64,000 nucleotides of DNA from Pedobacter soli (GTDB taxonomy: Bacteria; Bacteroidota; Bacteroidia; Sphingobacteriales; Sphingobacteriaceae), in assembly GCF_900101435.1 (NCBI RefSeq), contig NZ_FMZH01000002.1:248001-312000 (forward strand), read 5' to 3'. This document shows, piece by piece, positions 8,363 to 17,916 of this stretch. A model generated the notes under the pieces. It saw nothing but the letters and a program-made list of their open reading frames with translations. It did not search any database and was not told the DNA's origin. Position numbers and translations under genes: made by a program. Positions within the stretch are counted from its first letter, which is position 1; each line of letters opens with the position of its first letter.

Positions 8363-9655
8363 ATGAGAGATATCTCGATGATTTTAAAGAATGTTTGGAA
8401 GTCGTTATTCGTATTTTCAGCAGTTTCCGTAATAGCGGTTTCTACCGTAAATGCGCAAGATGCTAAAGAGGGAAGGACGCTTTTCAAAGCAAAATGTACG
8501 TCATGCCACGCATTAGATCAGAAAATGGTTGGTCCGGCCTTAACAGGAGTATCGGATCGTCACTCTGAAGAGTTCCTTTTAAAATGGATTCCAAATTCGC
8601 AAGGTCTGGTAGCTTCTGGTAACCCTGAGGCTGTTAAACTTTTTAACGAAAACGGAAAAGTTGCGATGACATCTTTCCCTGAGTTAGATGAAGCAAAAGT
8701 AAAAGACATCTTAGCTTACATTAAAGAAGGCGAACCAAAAGCTGCTAAAACCGATGGTGGTGCTGTTGCTAAAGATGAATCTACTTCAGGTTTATCAATT
8801 GCAGGTATCGTAGCTATCGTAATTGTAGCTATTGTTATCCTTGTAATTTTAGGTCGCGCATCTAAATTATTAGAGCGTTTGATTTTACAAAAACAAGGTA
8901 TTGAAATTGAAGAAGATGTGCCATTGAAAGTAGGTGTGCGCAAGATGTTCAAAAACAAGAAATTTGTAATGTTCTTTATCTTGTGTCTAATTATCTGCTT
9001 AGGTTCGTTCGGTTGGATGGGTATGTGGAATACCGGTGTTCATACAGGTTATCAGCCAGTTCAGCCAATTAAATTCTCTCACGAGCTGCACGCTGGTATC
9101 AATCAGATCGATTGTCAGTATTGTCACTCTGGAGCATTTAAATCTAAAAATGCATCTATTCCATCATTAAACGTTTGTATGAACTGCCACAAAGCGGTAC
9201 AGGCAAGAGATAAATATGACGGCGAGATTTCTCCTGAGATCAAAAAAATCTACAGTGCTTTAGGTTACGATCCTGAAACACAGAAATACGACGAGAGTAA
9301 ATCGAAACCAATGGAGTGGGTACGTGTACACAATCTACCTGATTTTGCTTACTTCAACCACTCTCAACACGTGGTAGTTGCAGAAGATGCAATTCGTAAA
9401 GCAAAAGGATTACAACCAACTGAACCTGTTTGTTTCGCTTGTCACGGTCCGGTTAATACAATGGAAGAAATTTATCAATATTCTCCGTTAACCATGAAAT
9501 GGTGTATTAACTGCCATAAAGAAACAGATATTTCTGGTCAGAAAAACAATGCTTTCTACGCTAAGGTTATCGAAGCGCACGAAAAAATTAAAAAAGGCGA
9601 GAAAATTACCCCAGCGTTATTGGGTGGTTTAGAGTGTGGTAAGTGCCACTATTAA
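8363..9655 (+). CDS. actA: Alternative complex III subunit ActA, multiheme cytochrome c with an extra N-terminal monoheme domain
   Basis: This 430-residue protein has six CxxCH heme sites, at residues 45, 251, 272, 357, 381 and 425. A signal sequence comes first, ending near VNAQ (residue 32). A monoheme cytochrome c domain follows (about 33-125, likely Met ligand at 102), then two hydrophobic helices (about 144-164 and 200-222) and a five-heme domain. The last heme motif lies one residue from the C terminus. Alternative complex III oxidises menaquinol and passes electrons to a periplasmic cytochrome or oxidase; ActA is its heme-rich electron outlet. I chose ATG 8363 over GTG 8354; ATG 8378 is also possible. 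It is the first gene of the respiratory operon. Confidence 0.92.
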   Translation: MRDISMILKNVWKSLFVFSAVSVIAVSTVNAQDAKEGRTLFKAKCTSCHALDQKMVGPALTGVSDRHSEEFLLKWIPNSQGLVASGNPEAVKLFNENGKVAMTSFPELDEAKVKDILAYIKEGEPKAAKTDGGAVAKDESTSGLSIAGIVAIVIVAIVILVILGRASKLLERLILQKQGIEIEEDVPLKVGVRKMFKNKKFVMFFILCLIICLGSFGWMGMWNTGVHTGYQPVQPIKFSHELHAGINQIDCQYCHSGAFKSKNASIPSLNVCMNCHKAVQARDKYDGEISPEIKKIYSALGYDPETQKYDESKSKPMEWVRVHNLPDFAYFNHSQHVVVAEDAIRKAKGLQPTEPVCFACHGPVNTMEEIYQYSPLTMKWCINCHKETDISGQKNNAFYAKVIEAHEKIKKGEKITPALLGGLECGKCHY

Positions 9656-9703
9656 TAGATTAGAGTTTAGTAAGAACGTTCGATACACAGTAATATAGCT
9701 TAA

Positions 9704-12700
9704 ATGGAAAGCAATAAAAAATACTGGAAAGGCTTAGAGGAGTATAACAATACACCGGATTTTGTTAAAAATAACAAAAACGAATTCGCCGAGCCACTTC
9801 CAATAGAAGATGTTTTAAATGAAGCAGGGTTAAGTACCGTTACCCCACGCCGCGACTTTTTAAAGGCGTTAGGCTTTGGTTTAGGTGCGGTTACATTAGC
9901 AGCCTGCCAAAGTACACCGTTAAAAAAATCAATCCCTTATCTGGTAAAACCTGAAGAGGTTACTCCAGGTATCCCTAACTTTTATACTTCAAGCTTCAAC
10001 GGCCAGAGTATTTTGGTTAAAACAAGAGAAGGTCGCCCAATTAAAATTGAACCGAATCCAAATGCAGGTTTATACAATTGCGGTACCGATGCAAGAGCGC
10101 AAGCTTCAGTATTAGATTTATACGATGTATCTAAACTAAAAGCACCAGCTTTAGTAAAAGGCGGTCAGACTGAAGAAACTACCTGGGCAAAAATCGACAG
10201 CTTTGTAAAAGGCGAGTTGGCAAAAGCACAGGCTTCAGGTAAAAAAATCCGTATTGTAGCATCAACAGTAAACAGCCCGTCAACCAACGCAGTAATTGCT
10301 CAGTTTGTGGCTAAATATCCTGCTGCCAAATTGGTTCAGTATGATGCTGTTTCTTATACAGGTATTATCCAGGCTAACCAAAACAGTTTTGGTAAAGCTG
10401 TTTTACCAAAGTACAACTTCGATAAAGCCGATTTAATTGTAAGTTTCAGTGCCGATTTCTTAGGTACCTGGATCAGTGGTGAAGAGTTTACTGCTCAATA
10501 CACTGCCAACCGTAACTACAAATCGTTAGAAAATAAAAAAATGAGCCGCCACATTCAGTTTGAAGGTGGTATGAGCTTAACTGGTACCAATGCCGATACC
10601 CGTGTTCCGGTTAAATTATCGGAAGAAGGTCCTGCATTAATCGCTTTATACAATGCAATTACTGGTCAGGCTTTACCTGGAGGTTCATTAGCGAATAATG
10701 CAACTGCTGATAAAGTAATTAAATTAGTTGCTAAAGAATTATTACAAAATAAAGGTAAAGGTTTAGTAGTTTGTGGTTCGAACGACGTTTCTACTCAAAT
10801 CCTGGTAAATGCTATTAACGCCGCTATCGGAAGTTATGGTACTACTATCGATTTAGATAACCCTTGCTACTTATATGCTGGTAACGATGCCGAATTTAAT
10901 GGCTTAGTTGCTGAAATGGTACGTGGCGAAGTTGGTGCAGTTTTATTCTTAAACAGCAATCCGGCTTACGACGCAGCAAATCCAAAAGCATTTACTGATG
11001 CTTTAGCTAAAGTTCCGGCAAAAATTTCATTCTCAGACCGTGCTGATGAAACAGCTACGCTTTGCGATGCAATTGCCATTAACCACAACTACTTAGAATC
11101 TTGGGGTGATGCTAACGCTTACGAAGGATATTATTCTATCGTTCAGCCAACCATTAACCCGGTATTCAATAGCCGTCAGGCAGAAGAAAGTTTATTAACC
11201 TGGGCTGATGCTCCTGTTAAAGACTACTATCAGTTTGTACGCAGCAACTGGGAAGCTAAAGTATTACCAGCTGCAGGCTTGAAATGGGAAGAGGTATTGG
11301 AAAAAGGTGTAGTTACTACAACGGCAAAAGCCGCTGGTGCTTACAGCTTCACTTTATCGTTAGCTGCAGTAGCTACTTCAATTACCAACAGCAGCAAAGC
11401 TTTAGATAAAGATATCCAGTTACAGGTTTACGAAAACATCCCGATGCGTGATGGTAAAAATGCTAACAATGCATTCTTACAGGAGTTACCTGATCCGGTT
11501 TCGAAAGTAACCTGGGATAACTTTGTTGCCATTGCGCCAAAATTTGCAGAAAAATTAAAAGTTAAAGAATTTGATGTTGTAACTGTAAAAGGAAGCAACG
11601 GATATTCAGTAGAGCTTCCGGTATTGATCCAGCCAGGACAAGCACAGGGAACTGCTTCTATTGCATTAGGTTATGGCCGTGATAAAGCTGGTAAAGCTGG
11701 TAACGGTGTAGGTAAAAATGCTTTCCCTTTTGTTTCTTTTATCAATGGAACAATGCAATATGCTACTTCGGTAACCATTACTCCAACAGGCGGTTATTAC
11801 GAATTGGCTCAAACACAAACTCACCACTCTTTCGAGGGCCGTGCAGTAATTAAAGAAGCTACTTTTAAAGAGTACTTAAAAAATGCTGGTGCCGGTAACG
11901 AAAAAGGCGAACACAAAAACTACGATCTTTGGGATCAATATGAAAAACCAGGTAACAACTGGGTTATGGCAATCGATTTGAATGCTTGTACTGGTTGTGG
12001 TTCTTGTATTGTTGCCTGTAACGTAGAAAACAACATTCCGGTTGTAGGCCGTGATGAGGTTCGTCGTCGTCGTGAGATGCACTGGATCCGTATCGACCGT
12101 TACTATAGCTACGAAACTAAAGAAGGCGATGTAACCAGAGAGAAAGAAATTGCAAAACTAGAAGATTTAGACCACGTTTCAGTTGTTCACCAACCGATGT
12201 TGTGCCAGCACTGTGACCACGCACCTTGCGAAACTGTATGTCCGGTATTGGCAACAGTACACTCAAGTGATGGTTTAAACCACATGGCTTATAACCGTTG
12301 CGTAGGTACACGTTACTGTGCAAACAACTGTCCATACAAAGTACGTCGTTTCAACTGGTTTAACTACTGGAACGATTCTCGTTTCGATAACTATTTAAAT
12401 AACGAGTTTACCCAATTGGTATTGAATCCTGATGTAACCACACGTTCACGTGGTGTTATGGAGAAATGCTCTATGTGTATCCAACGTATCCAAGGTGGTA
12501 AATTACAGGCTAAATTGGAAAAACGTCCATTAAAAGATGGCGATATTAAAATGGCTTGTCAGGAAGCTTGTTCAGCAAATGCAATTGTATTTGGTGATGC
12601 AAACGATCCTAATTCAGAAGTTTCAAAAGCATTGCGTTCTGAGCGTATCTACTACGTATTAGAAGAAATCAATGTGAAACCAGGTATCGGCTACATGACA

Positions 12701-12736
12701 AAAATTAGAAATACAGATACAACAGTACAAGCGTAA
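9704..12736 (+). CDS. actB: Alternative complex III subunit ActB, extended-Tat molybdopterin-like/4Fe-4S protein
   Basis: The 1,010-residue protein fuses a molybdopterin-oxidoreductase-like domain (about 80-740) to a ferredoxin-like domain (about 750-1000). Cysteine motifs CTGCGSCIVAC (about 761), CQHCDHAPCETVCP (about 833), CVGTRYCANNCP (about 866) and CSMC (about 922) provide the Fe-S clusters. The Tat motif RRDFLKALGFGLG sits unusually far in, at residues 49-61, after a conserved-looking extension. It is followed by a lipobox-like LAACQ (Cys 68), so export by Tat and lipidation are both suggested. In characterised complexes the molybdopterin half carries no cofactor. The extension fits the MoCo/4Fe-4S extended-Tat family. 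Confidence 0.93.
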   Translation: MESNKKYWKGLEEYNNTPDFVKNNKNEFAEPLPIEDVLNEAGLSTVTPRRDFLKALGFGLGAVTLAACQSTPLKKSIPYLVKPEEVTPGIPNFYTSSFNGQSILVKTREGRPIKIEPNPNAGLYNCGTDARAQASVLDLYDVSKLKAPALVKGGQTEETTWAKIDSFVKGELAKAQASGKKIRIVASTVNSPSTNAVIAQFVAKYPAAKLVQYDAVSYTGIIQANQNSFGKAVLPKYNFDKADLIVSFSADFLGTWISGEEFTAQYTANRNYKSLENKKMSRHIQFEGGMSLTGTNADTRVPVKLSEEGPALIALYNAITGQALPGGSLANNATADKVIKLVAKELLQNKGKGLVVCGSNDVSTQILVNAINAAIGSYGTTIDLDNPCYLYAGNDAEFNGLVAEMVRGEVGAVLFLNSNPAYDAANPKAFTDALAKVPAKISFSDRADETATLCDAIAINHNYLESWGDANAYEGYYSIVQPTINPVFNSRQAEESLLTWADAPVKDYYQFVRSNWEAKVLPAAGLKWEEVLEKGVVTTTAKAAGAYSFTLSLAAVATSITNSSKALDKDIQLQVYENIPMRDGKNANNAFLQELPDPVSKVTWDNFVAIAPKFAEKLKVKEFDVVTVKGSNGYSVELPVLIQPGQAQGTASIALGYGRDKAGKAGNGVGKNAFPFVSFINGTMQYATSVTITPTGGYYELAQTQTHHSFEGRAVIKEATFKEYLKNAGAGNEKGEHKNYDLWDQYEKPGNNWVMAIDLNACTGCGSCIVACNVENNIPVVGRDEVRRRREMHWIRIDRYYSYETKEGDVTREKEIAKLEDLDHVSVVHQPMLCQHCDHAPCETVCPVLATVHSSDGLNHMAYNRCVGTRYCANNCPYKVRRFNWFNYWNDSRFDNYLNNEFTQLVLNPDVTTRSRGVMEKCSMCIQRIQGGKLQAKLEKRPLKDGDIKMACQEACSANAIVFGDANDPNSEVSKALRSERIYYVLEEINVKPGIGYMTKIRNTDTTVQA

Positions 12737-12762
12737 GCTTTAGTATAAAGAAAATACAAATT

Positions 12763-14235
12763 ATGTCAGGACATAACGAATCAATACTTAGAGAACCATT
12801 AATTACCGGCGATAATATCACGTATGCAAAAATTACGGATGATATTTTGATGCCAGTAGAAAATAAGCCAAACAAAGCTTGGTGGATTGGTTTCATCGTT
12901 TCCGCATTAGGCGCCTTACTTTGGGTGGTAGCTGTAAGTTACACCTTCTGGAACGGTATCGGAGCGTGGGGTTTAAATAAAACAGTAGGTTGGGCATGGG
13001 ATATCACCGGTTTCGTATGGTGGGTAGGTATCGGTCACGCCGGAACGCTAATTTCGGCTGTACTATTACTTTTCCGTCAGAACTGGCGTAACTCAATCAA
13101 CCGTTCGGCAGAGGCGATGACAATTTTCGCCGTAATCTGTGCCGCAACTTATGTAGTATCACACATGGGCCGTCCATGGTTAGCTTATTGGGTTTTACCT
13201 TTACCAAACCAGTTTGGTTCACTTTGGGTAAACTTTAACTCACCATTGGTATGGGATATGTTTGCGATCTCAACTTATTTCTCTGTATCATTATTATTCT
13301 GGTACACAGGTTTATTACCAGATATTGCAACTATCCGCGACCGTGCAGTGGGTACACGCAGAAAAATCTATTCTATCTTCTCTTTCGGGTGGAGTGGAAG
13401 CGTTAAAACATGGCAACGTTTCGAAGCGGTGTCGTTAATCTTAGCGGGTATTTCTACACCACTTGTACTTTCGGTACACACCATTGTATCTATGGACTTT
13501 GCAACTTCGGTAATTCCGGGATGGCACACTACCATCTTCCCTCCATATTTCGTGGCCGGTGCGATTTTCTCAGGTTTCGCGATGGTATTAACCTTATTAT
13601 TGGTTGCACGTAAAGTATTAGGTTTAGAGAATTACATCACCATGTTCCACATTGAGTCGATGAATAAAATCATCATCTTAACCGGATCAATCGTAGGTGT
13701 GGCTTATTTAACTGAGTTCTTCATTGCATGGTATTCAGGCTCTGAGTACGAGCAATATGCTTTCATCAACAGGTCTACTGGTCCTTACTGGTGGTCTTAC
13801 TGGATGATGATGACTTGTAACGTAATCTCTCCACAGTTATTATGGTTCAAAAAGATCCGTTTAAGCATCAAAGCTACCTGGATTTTATCGATCGTAGTAA
13901 ACGTAGGTATGTGGTTCGAGCGTTTCGTAATTATCGTTACTTCATTACACCGCGATTATATTCCATCTAGCTGGGCGATGTTCTATCCAACCTGGGTTGA
14001 TATCAGTGTATTCGTAGGTTCGATTGGTTTATTCTTTACCTTATTCTTATTGTTCTTAAGAGTATTGCCATCAATCGCTATCGCAGAGGTTAAATTATTA
14101 TTAAAATCTGCAAGTGAGCAAGCTAAAATGAAACAGATTAAAGAAGGGCACGAGAATAAAGAATATGTAGCTGAGTACATAGAGTCTTTAGAAAAATTTG
14201 ATAGTGTTAAACAAGAAGATTACGCAAAAATATAA
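12763..14235 (+). CDS. actC: Alternative complex III subunit ActC, NrfD/PsrC-like quinone-binding membrane protein
   Basis: The 490-residue polytopic protein has about ten hydrophobic helices and the NrfD/PsrC pattern, including WWVGIGHAGTLISAVLLLFRQNWR and SVHTIVSMDFATSVIPGWH. In alternative complex III this subunit forms a menaquinol site in the membrane and contacts ActB. It starts 26 bp after actB and ends three bases before actD. Length and motifs are normal. Confidence 0.93.
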   Translation: MSGHNESILREPLITGDNITYAKITDDILMPVENKPNKAWWIGFIVSALGALLWVVAVSYTFWNGIGAWGLNKTVGWAWDITGFVWWVGIGHAGTLISAVLLLFRQNWRNSINRSAEAMTIFAVICAATYVVSHMGRPWLAYWVLPLPNQFGSLWVNFNSPLVWDMFAISTYFSVSLLFWYTGLLPDIATIRDRAVGTRRKIYSIFSFGWSGSVKTWQRFEAVSLILAGISTPLVLSVHTIVSMDFATSVIPGWHTTIFPPYFVAGAIFSGFAMVLTLLLVARKVLGLENYITMFHIESMNKIIILTGSIVGVAYLTEFFIAWYSGSEYEQYAFINRSTGPYWWSYWMMMTCNVISPQLLWFKKIRLSIKATWILSIVVNVGMWFERFVIIVTSLHRDYIPSSWAMFYPTWVDISVFVGSIGLFFTLFLLFLRVLPSIAIAEVKLLLKSASEQAKMKQIKEGHENKEYVAEYIESLEKFDSVKQEDYAKI

Positions 14236-14237
14236 CA

Positions 14238-14774
14238 ATGAGTGATATCAAATATATTTTAGGCAGCTTTGGCGATCCTGATGAAATGATGCATGGCATC
14301 GAAAAACTTCAGGAAAATAACATCAGCATTTATGATGTATATACTCCAATGCCTATACACGGAATAGAAGCCAAATTAGGAATTAAAAGATCTAGAATCG
14401 ATATCGCAGCATTTTGCTTTGGTATTACCGGTACTTGCTGTGCATTCGCTTTGATTTATTTCTGCGCAGTTATCGATTGGAGAGTAAACATAGGTGGTAA
14501 ACCATCATTTGCATTGCCGGATTTTATTCCGATAATGTTCGAGCTTACAGTATTATTCTGTGCTTTCGGTATGGTGTTAACTTACTATGCTTCTACACAC
14601 TTATTTCCAGGAAGAGCACCAAGAGTGATGGATTTACGTGCTACTGATGATCGCTTTGTAATTGCAGTTGATGCAAAAGACAACGCCGCACACACGGTAA
14701 TTGATGGATTATTAAAAGATGCAGGTGCTTTAGAAGTAAAGTATAATGAAAGGAAGTACATTAGCTATGAATAA
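14238..14774 (+). CDS. actD: Alternative complex III subunit ActD (DUF3341)
   Basis: The 178-residue protein has an N-terminal cytoplasmic domain (SFGDPDEMMHGIEKLQENNISIYDVYTPMPIHG) that matches DUF3341. Two transmembrane helices follow (about 53-75 and 96-115), then a short soluble tail. ActD supports the membrane arm of the complex and carries no cofactor. The last bases overlap the start of actE, which implies translational coupling. Confidence 0.93.
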   Translation: MSDIKYILGSFGDPDEMMHGIEKLQENNISIYDVYTPMPIHGIEAKLGIKRSRIDIAAFCFGITGTCCAFALIYFCAVIDWRVNIGGKPSFALPDFIPIMFELTVLFCAFGMVLTYYASTHLFPGRAPRVMDLRATDDRFVIAVDAKDNAAHTVIDGLLKDAGALEVKYNERKYISYE

Positions 14775-15351
14775 GAATAAATTTGTTTACACAGCGTTTT
14801 TAGCTATCGCTTTTGCAGCTACCTTTTCTGCTTGTAGAGATAAACGCAGTACTGGCTTAGAATATGCCAGAAACATGTATGATCCGATTGCTTACAATCC
14901 GGATCAGCCAAACAAGAATTTTAAAGATGGTAAAACGGCACAATTGCCACCAGCACATACTAAACCGGTAGGTTTTACCGAGTATGATGAGTTTCCTAAT
15001 ACCCTTGAGGGATATCAGGCAGCGGGTGTGAGCATGGTTAACCCTTTACCGGTTGATACTGTAAATTTAGCTCAGGGTAAACACTTGTTCGACGTTTTCT
15101 GTAGCCCATGCCACGGAACAAAAGGAGACGGACAAGGACACCTGGTAAAAATTGAGAAATTTAATGGTGTACCTTCTTACTTCGCTGGAAGTTCATCAAG
15201 AGGTGGGGAGATGAAAGCACTTACAGCTGGTAAAATCTACCACACCATTACCTACGGTGTAAATAATATGGGCTCACATGCTTCACAAATTTCACCAACT
15301 GATCGTTGGAAAGTAGTGATGTATGTTCAGGAATTACAAAAACAACAATAA
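14767..15351 (+). CDS. actE: Alternative complex III subunit ActE, monoheme cytochrome c lipoprotein
   Basis: This product of about 194 residues is a lipoprotein, with a signal peptide ending in FSAC. One heme motif, CSPCHGTKGDGQGH, sits in a class I cytochrome c domain in the second half, with a likely Met ligand in VNNMGSH. An ATG at 14746 is also in frame. I prefer 14767 because it gives a standard lipoprotein signal and follows a GAAAGGAAG ribosome-binding-like stretch. It overlaps the end of actD by 8 bases. Confidence 0.92.
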   Translation: MNKNKFVYTAFLAIAFAATFSACRDKRSTGLEYARNMYDPIAYNPDQPNKNFKDGKTAQLPPAHTKPVGFTEYDEFPNTLEGYQAAGVSMVNPLPVDTVNLAQGKHLFDVFCSPCHGTKGDGQGHLVKIEKFNGVPSYFAGSSSRGGEMKALTAGKIYHTITYGVNNMGSHASQISPTDRWKVVMYVQELQKQQ

Positions 15352-15367
15352 GTAAAGCAGAATATAA

Positions 15368-16591
15368 ATGGGAACTCACAATATTAATTTTAGTGAACAG
15401 TTTGAGTTTACAGGAAAAGTAAAAACCTTAAGCATAGTTGGTATCCTTATCGGTGCAGCAGCTGTTCTTTTCGGTTTCTTAGCCGGCGATAAAGTAATGC
15501 ACGAGCGTACTTTTGCCAACCTGTTGCTTATGGCATATTACTTTGCATGCGTTTGTATGTCGGGTACATTTTTCCTTGCTGTTCAATATGTAGCGCAGGC
15601 AGGATGGTCTGCATCTATTTTACGTGTACCACAGGCTATGGCAAAAACTTTGCCTTTAGCAGCTGTAATACTTGTTGTAGTTATTTCAGCAGGTTTATTT
15701 ACACATAACTTATACCACCACTGGAATGCTGAAGGATTAACTGATCCAAACAGCCCGCACTATGATTCAATCATTGCTGGTAAATCGGTATTCCTTAACG
15801 TACCTTTCTTCTTAGGTCGTCAGGTTATCTTCTTAGGTGTTTACAGCATTTTTTCAATGCTTTTTGTTAAACTTTCTTATAACGAAGATTTAGCTGGTGG
15901 TTTAAACTCTTACAGAAAAAGCTTCAAAAATGCTTGTATCTTCTTAGTTATCTACGGATTTACAACTCCTGTTTTTGCTTTCGATACCGTGATGTCATTA
16001 GAGGCACACTGGTTCTCAACCATGTTCGGTTGGTATAACTTCGCCGCCATGTGGGTAAGCAGTTTAGCAACTATTGCTATTATCCTGATCTTGTTAAGAA
16101 GAGCTGGCTACATGCAGTGGATTAACAACAGTCACTTACACAATTTAGGCCAGTTTATTTTCGGTTTCTCTATCTTCTGGACTTATGTATGGTTTGCTCA
16201 GTTCTTATTGATCTACTATGCAAACATGCCTGAGGAGACTGTATATTTCTTCAAACGCTTTGAATATTACAAGTTCTGGTTTTTCTTAAACCTTGCGATG
16301 AACTTCTTAGCGCCAGTGTTATTGTTAATGGATAGAGATAACAAAAGAACCGATGCCAAATTATTATTCGTTTCTATCGTGGTATTATTAGGTCACTGGG
16401 TAGATTACTACCAAATGATTATGCCAGGTGCAGTAGAAGATGGTCACAATGGTTTCGGAATTGTTGAAATCGGAACTGCAGTAGGTTTCGTAGGATTGTT
16501 TACCTTTACCGTTTTATCGGCATTGAGTAAAAAGCCTTTGATTGCAAAGAATCACCCATTATTACAAGAAAGTTTGCATCATCAACTGTAA
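15368..16591 (+). CDS. actF: Alternative complex III subunit ActF, second NrfD-like membrane subunit
   Basis: The 407-residue protein has about ten hydrophobic helices and is shorter and more divergent than ActC, as expected for ActF. Helix pairs such as NVPFFLGRQVIFLGVYSIFSMLFV and FDTVMSLEAHWFSTMFGWYNF are typical. It forms the second half of the membrane arm with a possible proton path. It closes the act gene set, 69 bp before coxB. Confidence 0.92.
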   Translation: MGTHNINFSEQFEFTGKVKTLSIVGILIGAAAVLFGFLAGDKVMHERTFANLLLMAYYFACVCMSGTFFLAVQYVAQAGWSASILRVPQAMAKTLPLAAVILVVVISAGLFTHNLYHHWNAEGLTDPNSPHYDSIIAGKSVFLNVPFFLGRQVIFLGVYSIFSMLFVKLSYNEDLAGGLNSYRKSFKNACIFLVIYGFTTPVFAFDTVMSLEAHWFSTMFGWYNFAAMWVSSLATIAIILILLRRAGYMQWINNSHLHNLGQFIFGFSIFWTYVWFAQFLLIYYANMPEETVYFFKRFEYYKFWFFLNLAMNFLAPVLLLMDRDNKRTDAKLLFVSIVVLLGHWVDYYQMIMPGAVEDGHNGFGIVEIGTAVGFVGLFTFTVLSALSKKPLIAKNHPLLQESLHHQL

Positions 16592-16660
16592 TGATGATAA
16601 GATAGAGCAAATATTTAGTTATTATTATAATTAGCAGTACAGCGTACTACTTTTAAGAAA

Positions 16661-17893
16661 ATGAGTTTAAGAAAGTTTATAACGAATAAAACGACCGCAG
16701 CTTTAGCAGTATTACTTACTGTTTTTGCAAACACTAGCGTATTTGCGCAAGATGCAGCAGCAGGTGCTGCCGCGGCACCGAAGGTTGATATGGGCGAGGT
16801 TTATAAATCGGTAATATTTTATATTCTGATTTTCCTTGCCGTATGTTTATTCATCGCAATTATCGGTAAATCGATAAGGGTATATGAATTAAGCCGCGAA
16901 GCACAAGGTAAACCTGTTGGCATTAACTGGAACAGGGTACATGCAAGTTTATTTGCCTTGTTCTTGGTGTTGGGTTTATATGGTGTATATTGGGAATATA
17001 CCGTGCACGGTGCAATGTTACTTCCTGATGCAGCATCAGAACATGGAAAGAAAATAGATGAGATGTTCAATTTAACATTGATCATCACTACAATTGTGTT
17101 TGTGGTAACCCACATCTTATTATTCGGATTTTCTTATATCTACAAATATTCTGCAAAAAGAAAAGCTTACTACTATCCGCATAATAATACCATCGAAAAA
17201 ATCTGGACTATTGTTCCGGCTTTAGTATTAACGGTATTGGTATTAATGGGTTTCTTAACCTGGAGATCAATCTTCTTTAAGGTTGAAGATCCAAACAACA
17301 AACCTTTACAGATTGAAGTAACTTCTGAGCAGTTCAAATGGTCTATCCGTTACCCTGGTGCTGATGGTGTTGTAGGTACTAAAAACTACAAATTAACTAC
17401 AGCTGCTAATCCACTGGGTATCGATTTTAAAGATTTAAACTCTCGCGATGATGAGATGGCTGACGAAATGGTTATTCCGGTAGGAAAACCAGTTAAGTTA
17501 ATCTTAACCAGTAAAGATGTAATTCACAGTTTTTACATGCCTCATTTCAGGGTTCAGTTAAACACTGTACCGGGTATGAGAACTTACTTTGAGTTTACGC
17601 CTACAAAAACAACTGCAGAGATGCAGCAAGAAACAAACGATCCTAACTTTAAGTACCTTTTCTTCTGTGCCAAAATCTGTGGTTCTGGTCACTACAACAT
17701 GCAAAAAGTTGTACGTGTAGTTTCTGAGGCTGACTACAAAGCCTGGATAGCTGAACAGAAAACATACTTAAACGATGATTTAAGAAAACAATTTAATTTG
17801 CCAGTGGCACCTGCACCTGTAAAAGCAGAAGCAGATTCAGCAGCTACAGATTCAGCAGCTGTTAAAACTAACCAAATGGCTTTAAATAAATAA
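16661..17893 (+). CDS. coxB: Cytochrome c oxidase subunit II
   Basis: The 410-residue protein has a signal sequence (FANTSVFAQ), an extra N-terminal membrane segment, and the two transmembrane helices usual for subunit II. A periplasmic cupredoxin domain follows. The CuA ligands are present: the His of VIHSFYMPHF (about 287) and CAKICGSGHYNM (about 336-347), which supplies two Cys, His and Met. There is no C-terminal cytochrome c domain, so an external or ActE/ActA-borne heme must deliver electrons. The Ala/Asp-rich C-terminal tail (about 385-410) is low complexity. Confidence 0.95.
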   Translation: MSLRKFITNKTTAALAVLLTVFANTSVFAQDAAAGAAAAPKVDMGEVYKSVIFYILIFLAVCLFIAIIGKSIRVYELSREAQGKPVGINWNRVHASLFALFLVLGLYGVYWEYTVHGAMLLPDAASEHGKKIDEMFNLTLIITTIVFVVTHILLFGFSYIYKYSAKRKAYYYPHNNTIEKIWTIVPALVLTVLVLMGFLTWRSIFFKVEDPNNKPLQIEVTSEQFKWSIRYPGADGVVGTKNYKLTTAANPLGIDFKDLNSRDDEMADEMVIPVGKPVKLILTSKDVIHSFYMPHFRVQLNTVPGMRTYFEFTPTKTTAEMQQETNDPNFKYLFFCAKICGSGHYNMQKVVRVVSEADYKAWIAEQKTYLNDDLRKQFNLPVAPAPVKAEADSAATDSAAVKTNQMALNK

Positions 17894-17916
17894 TATTAAG
17901 CAGGAGCGAACGAATT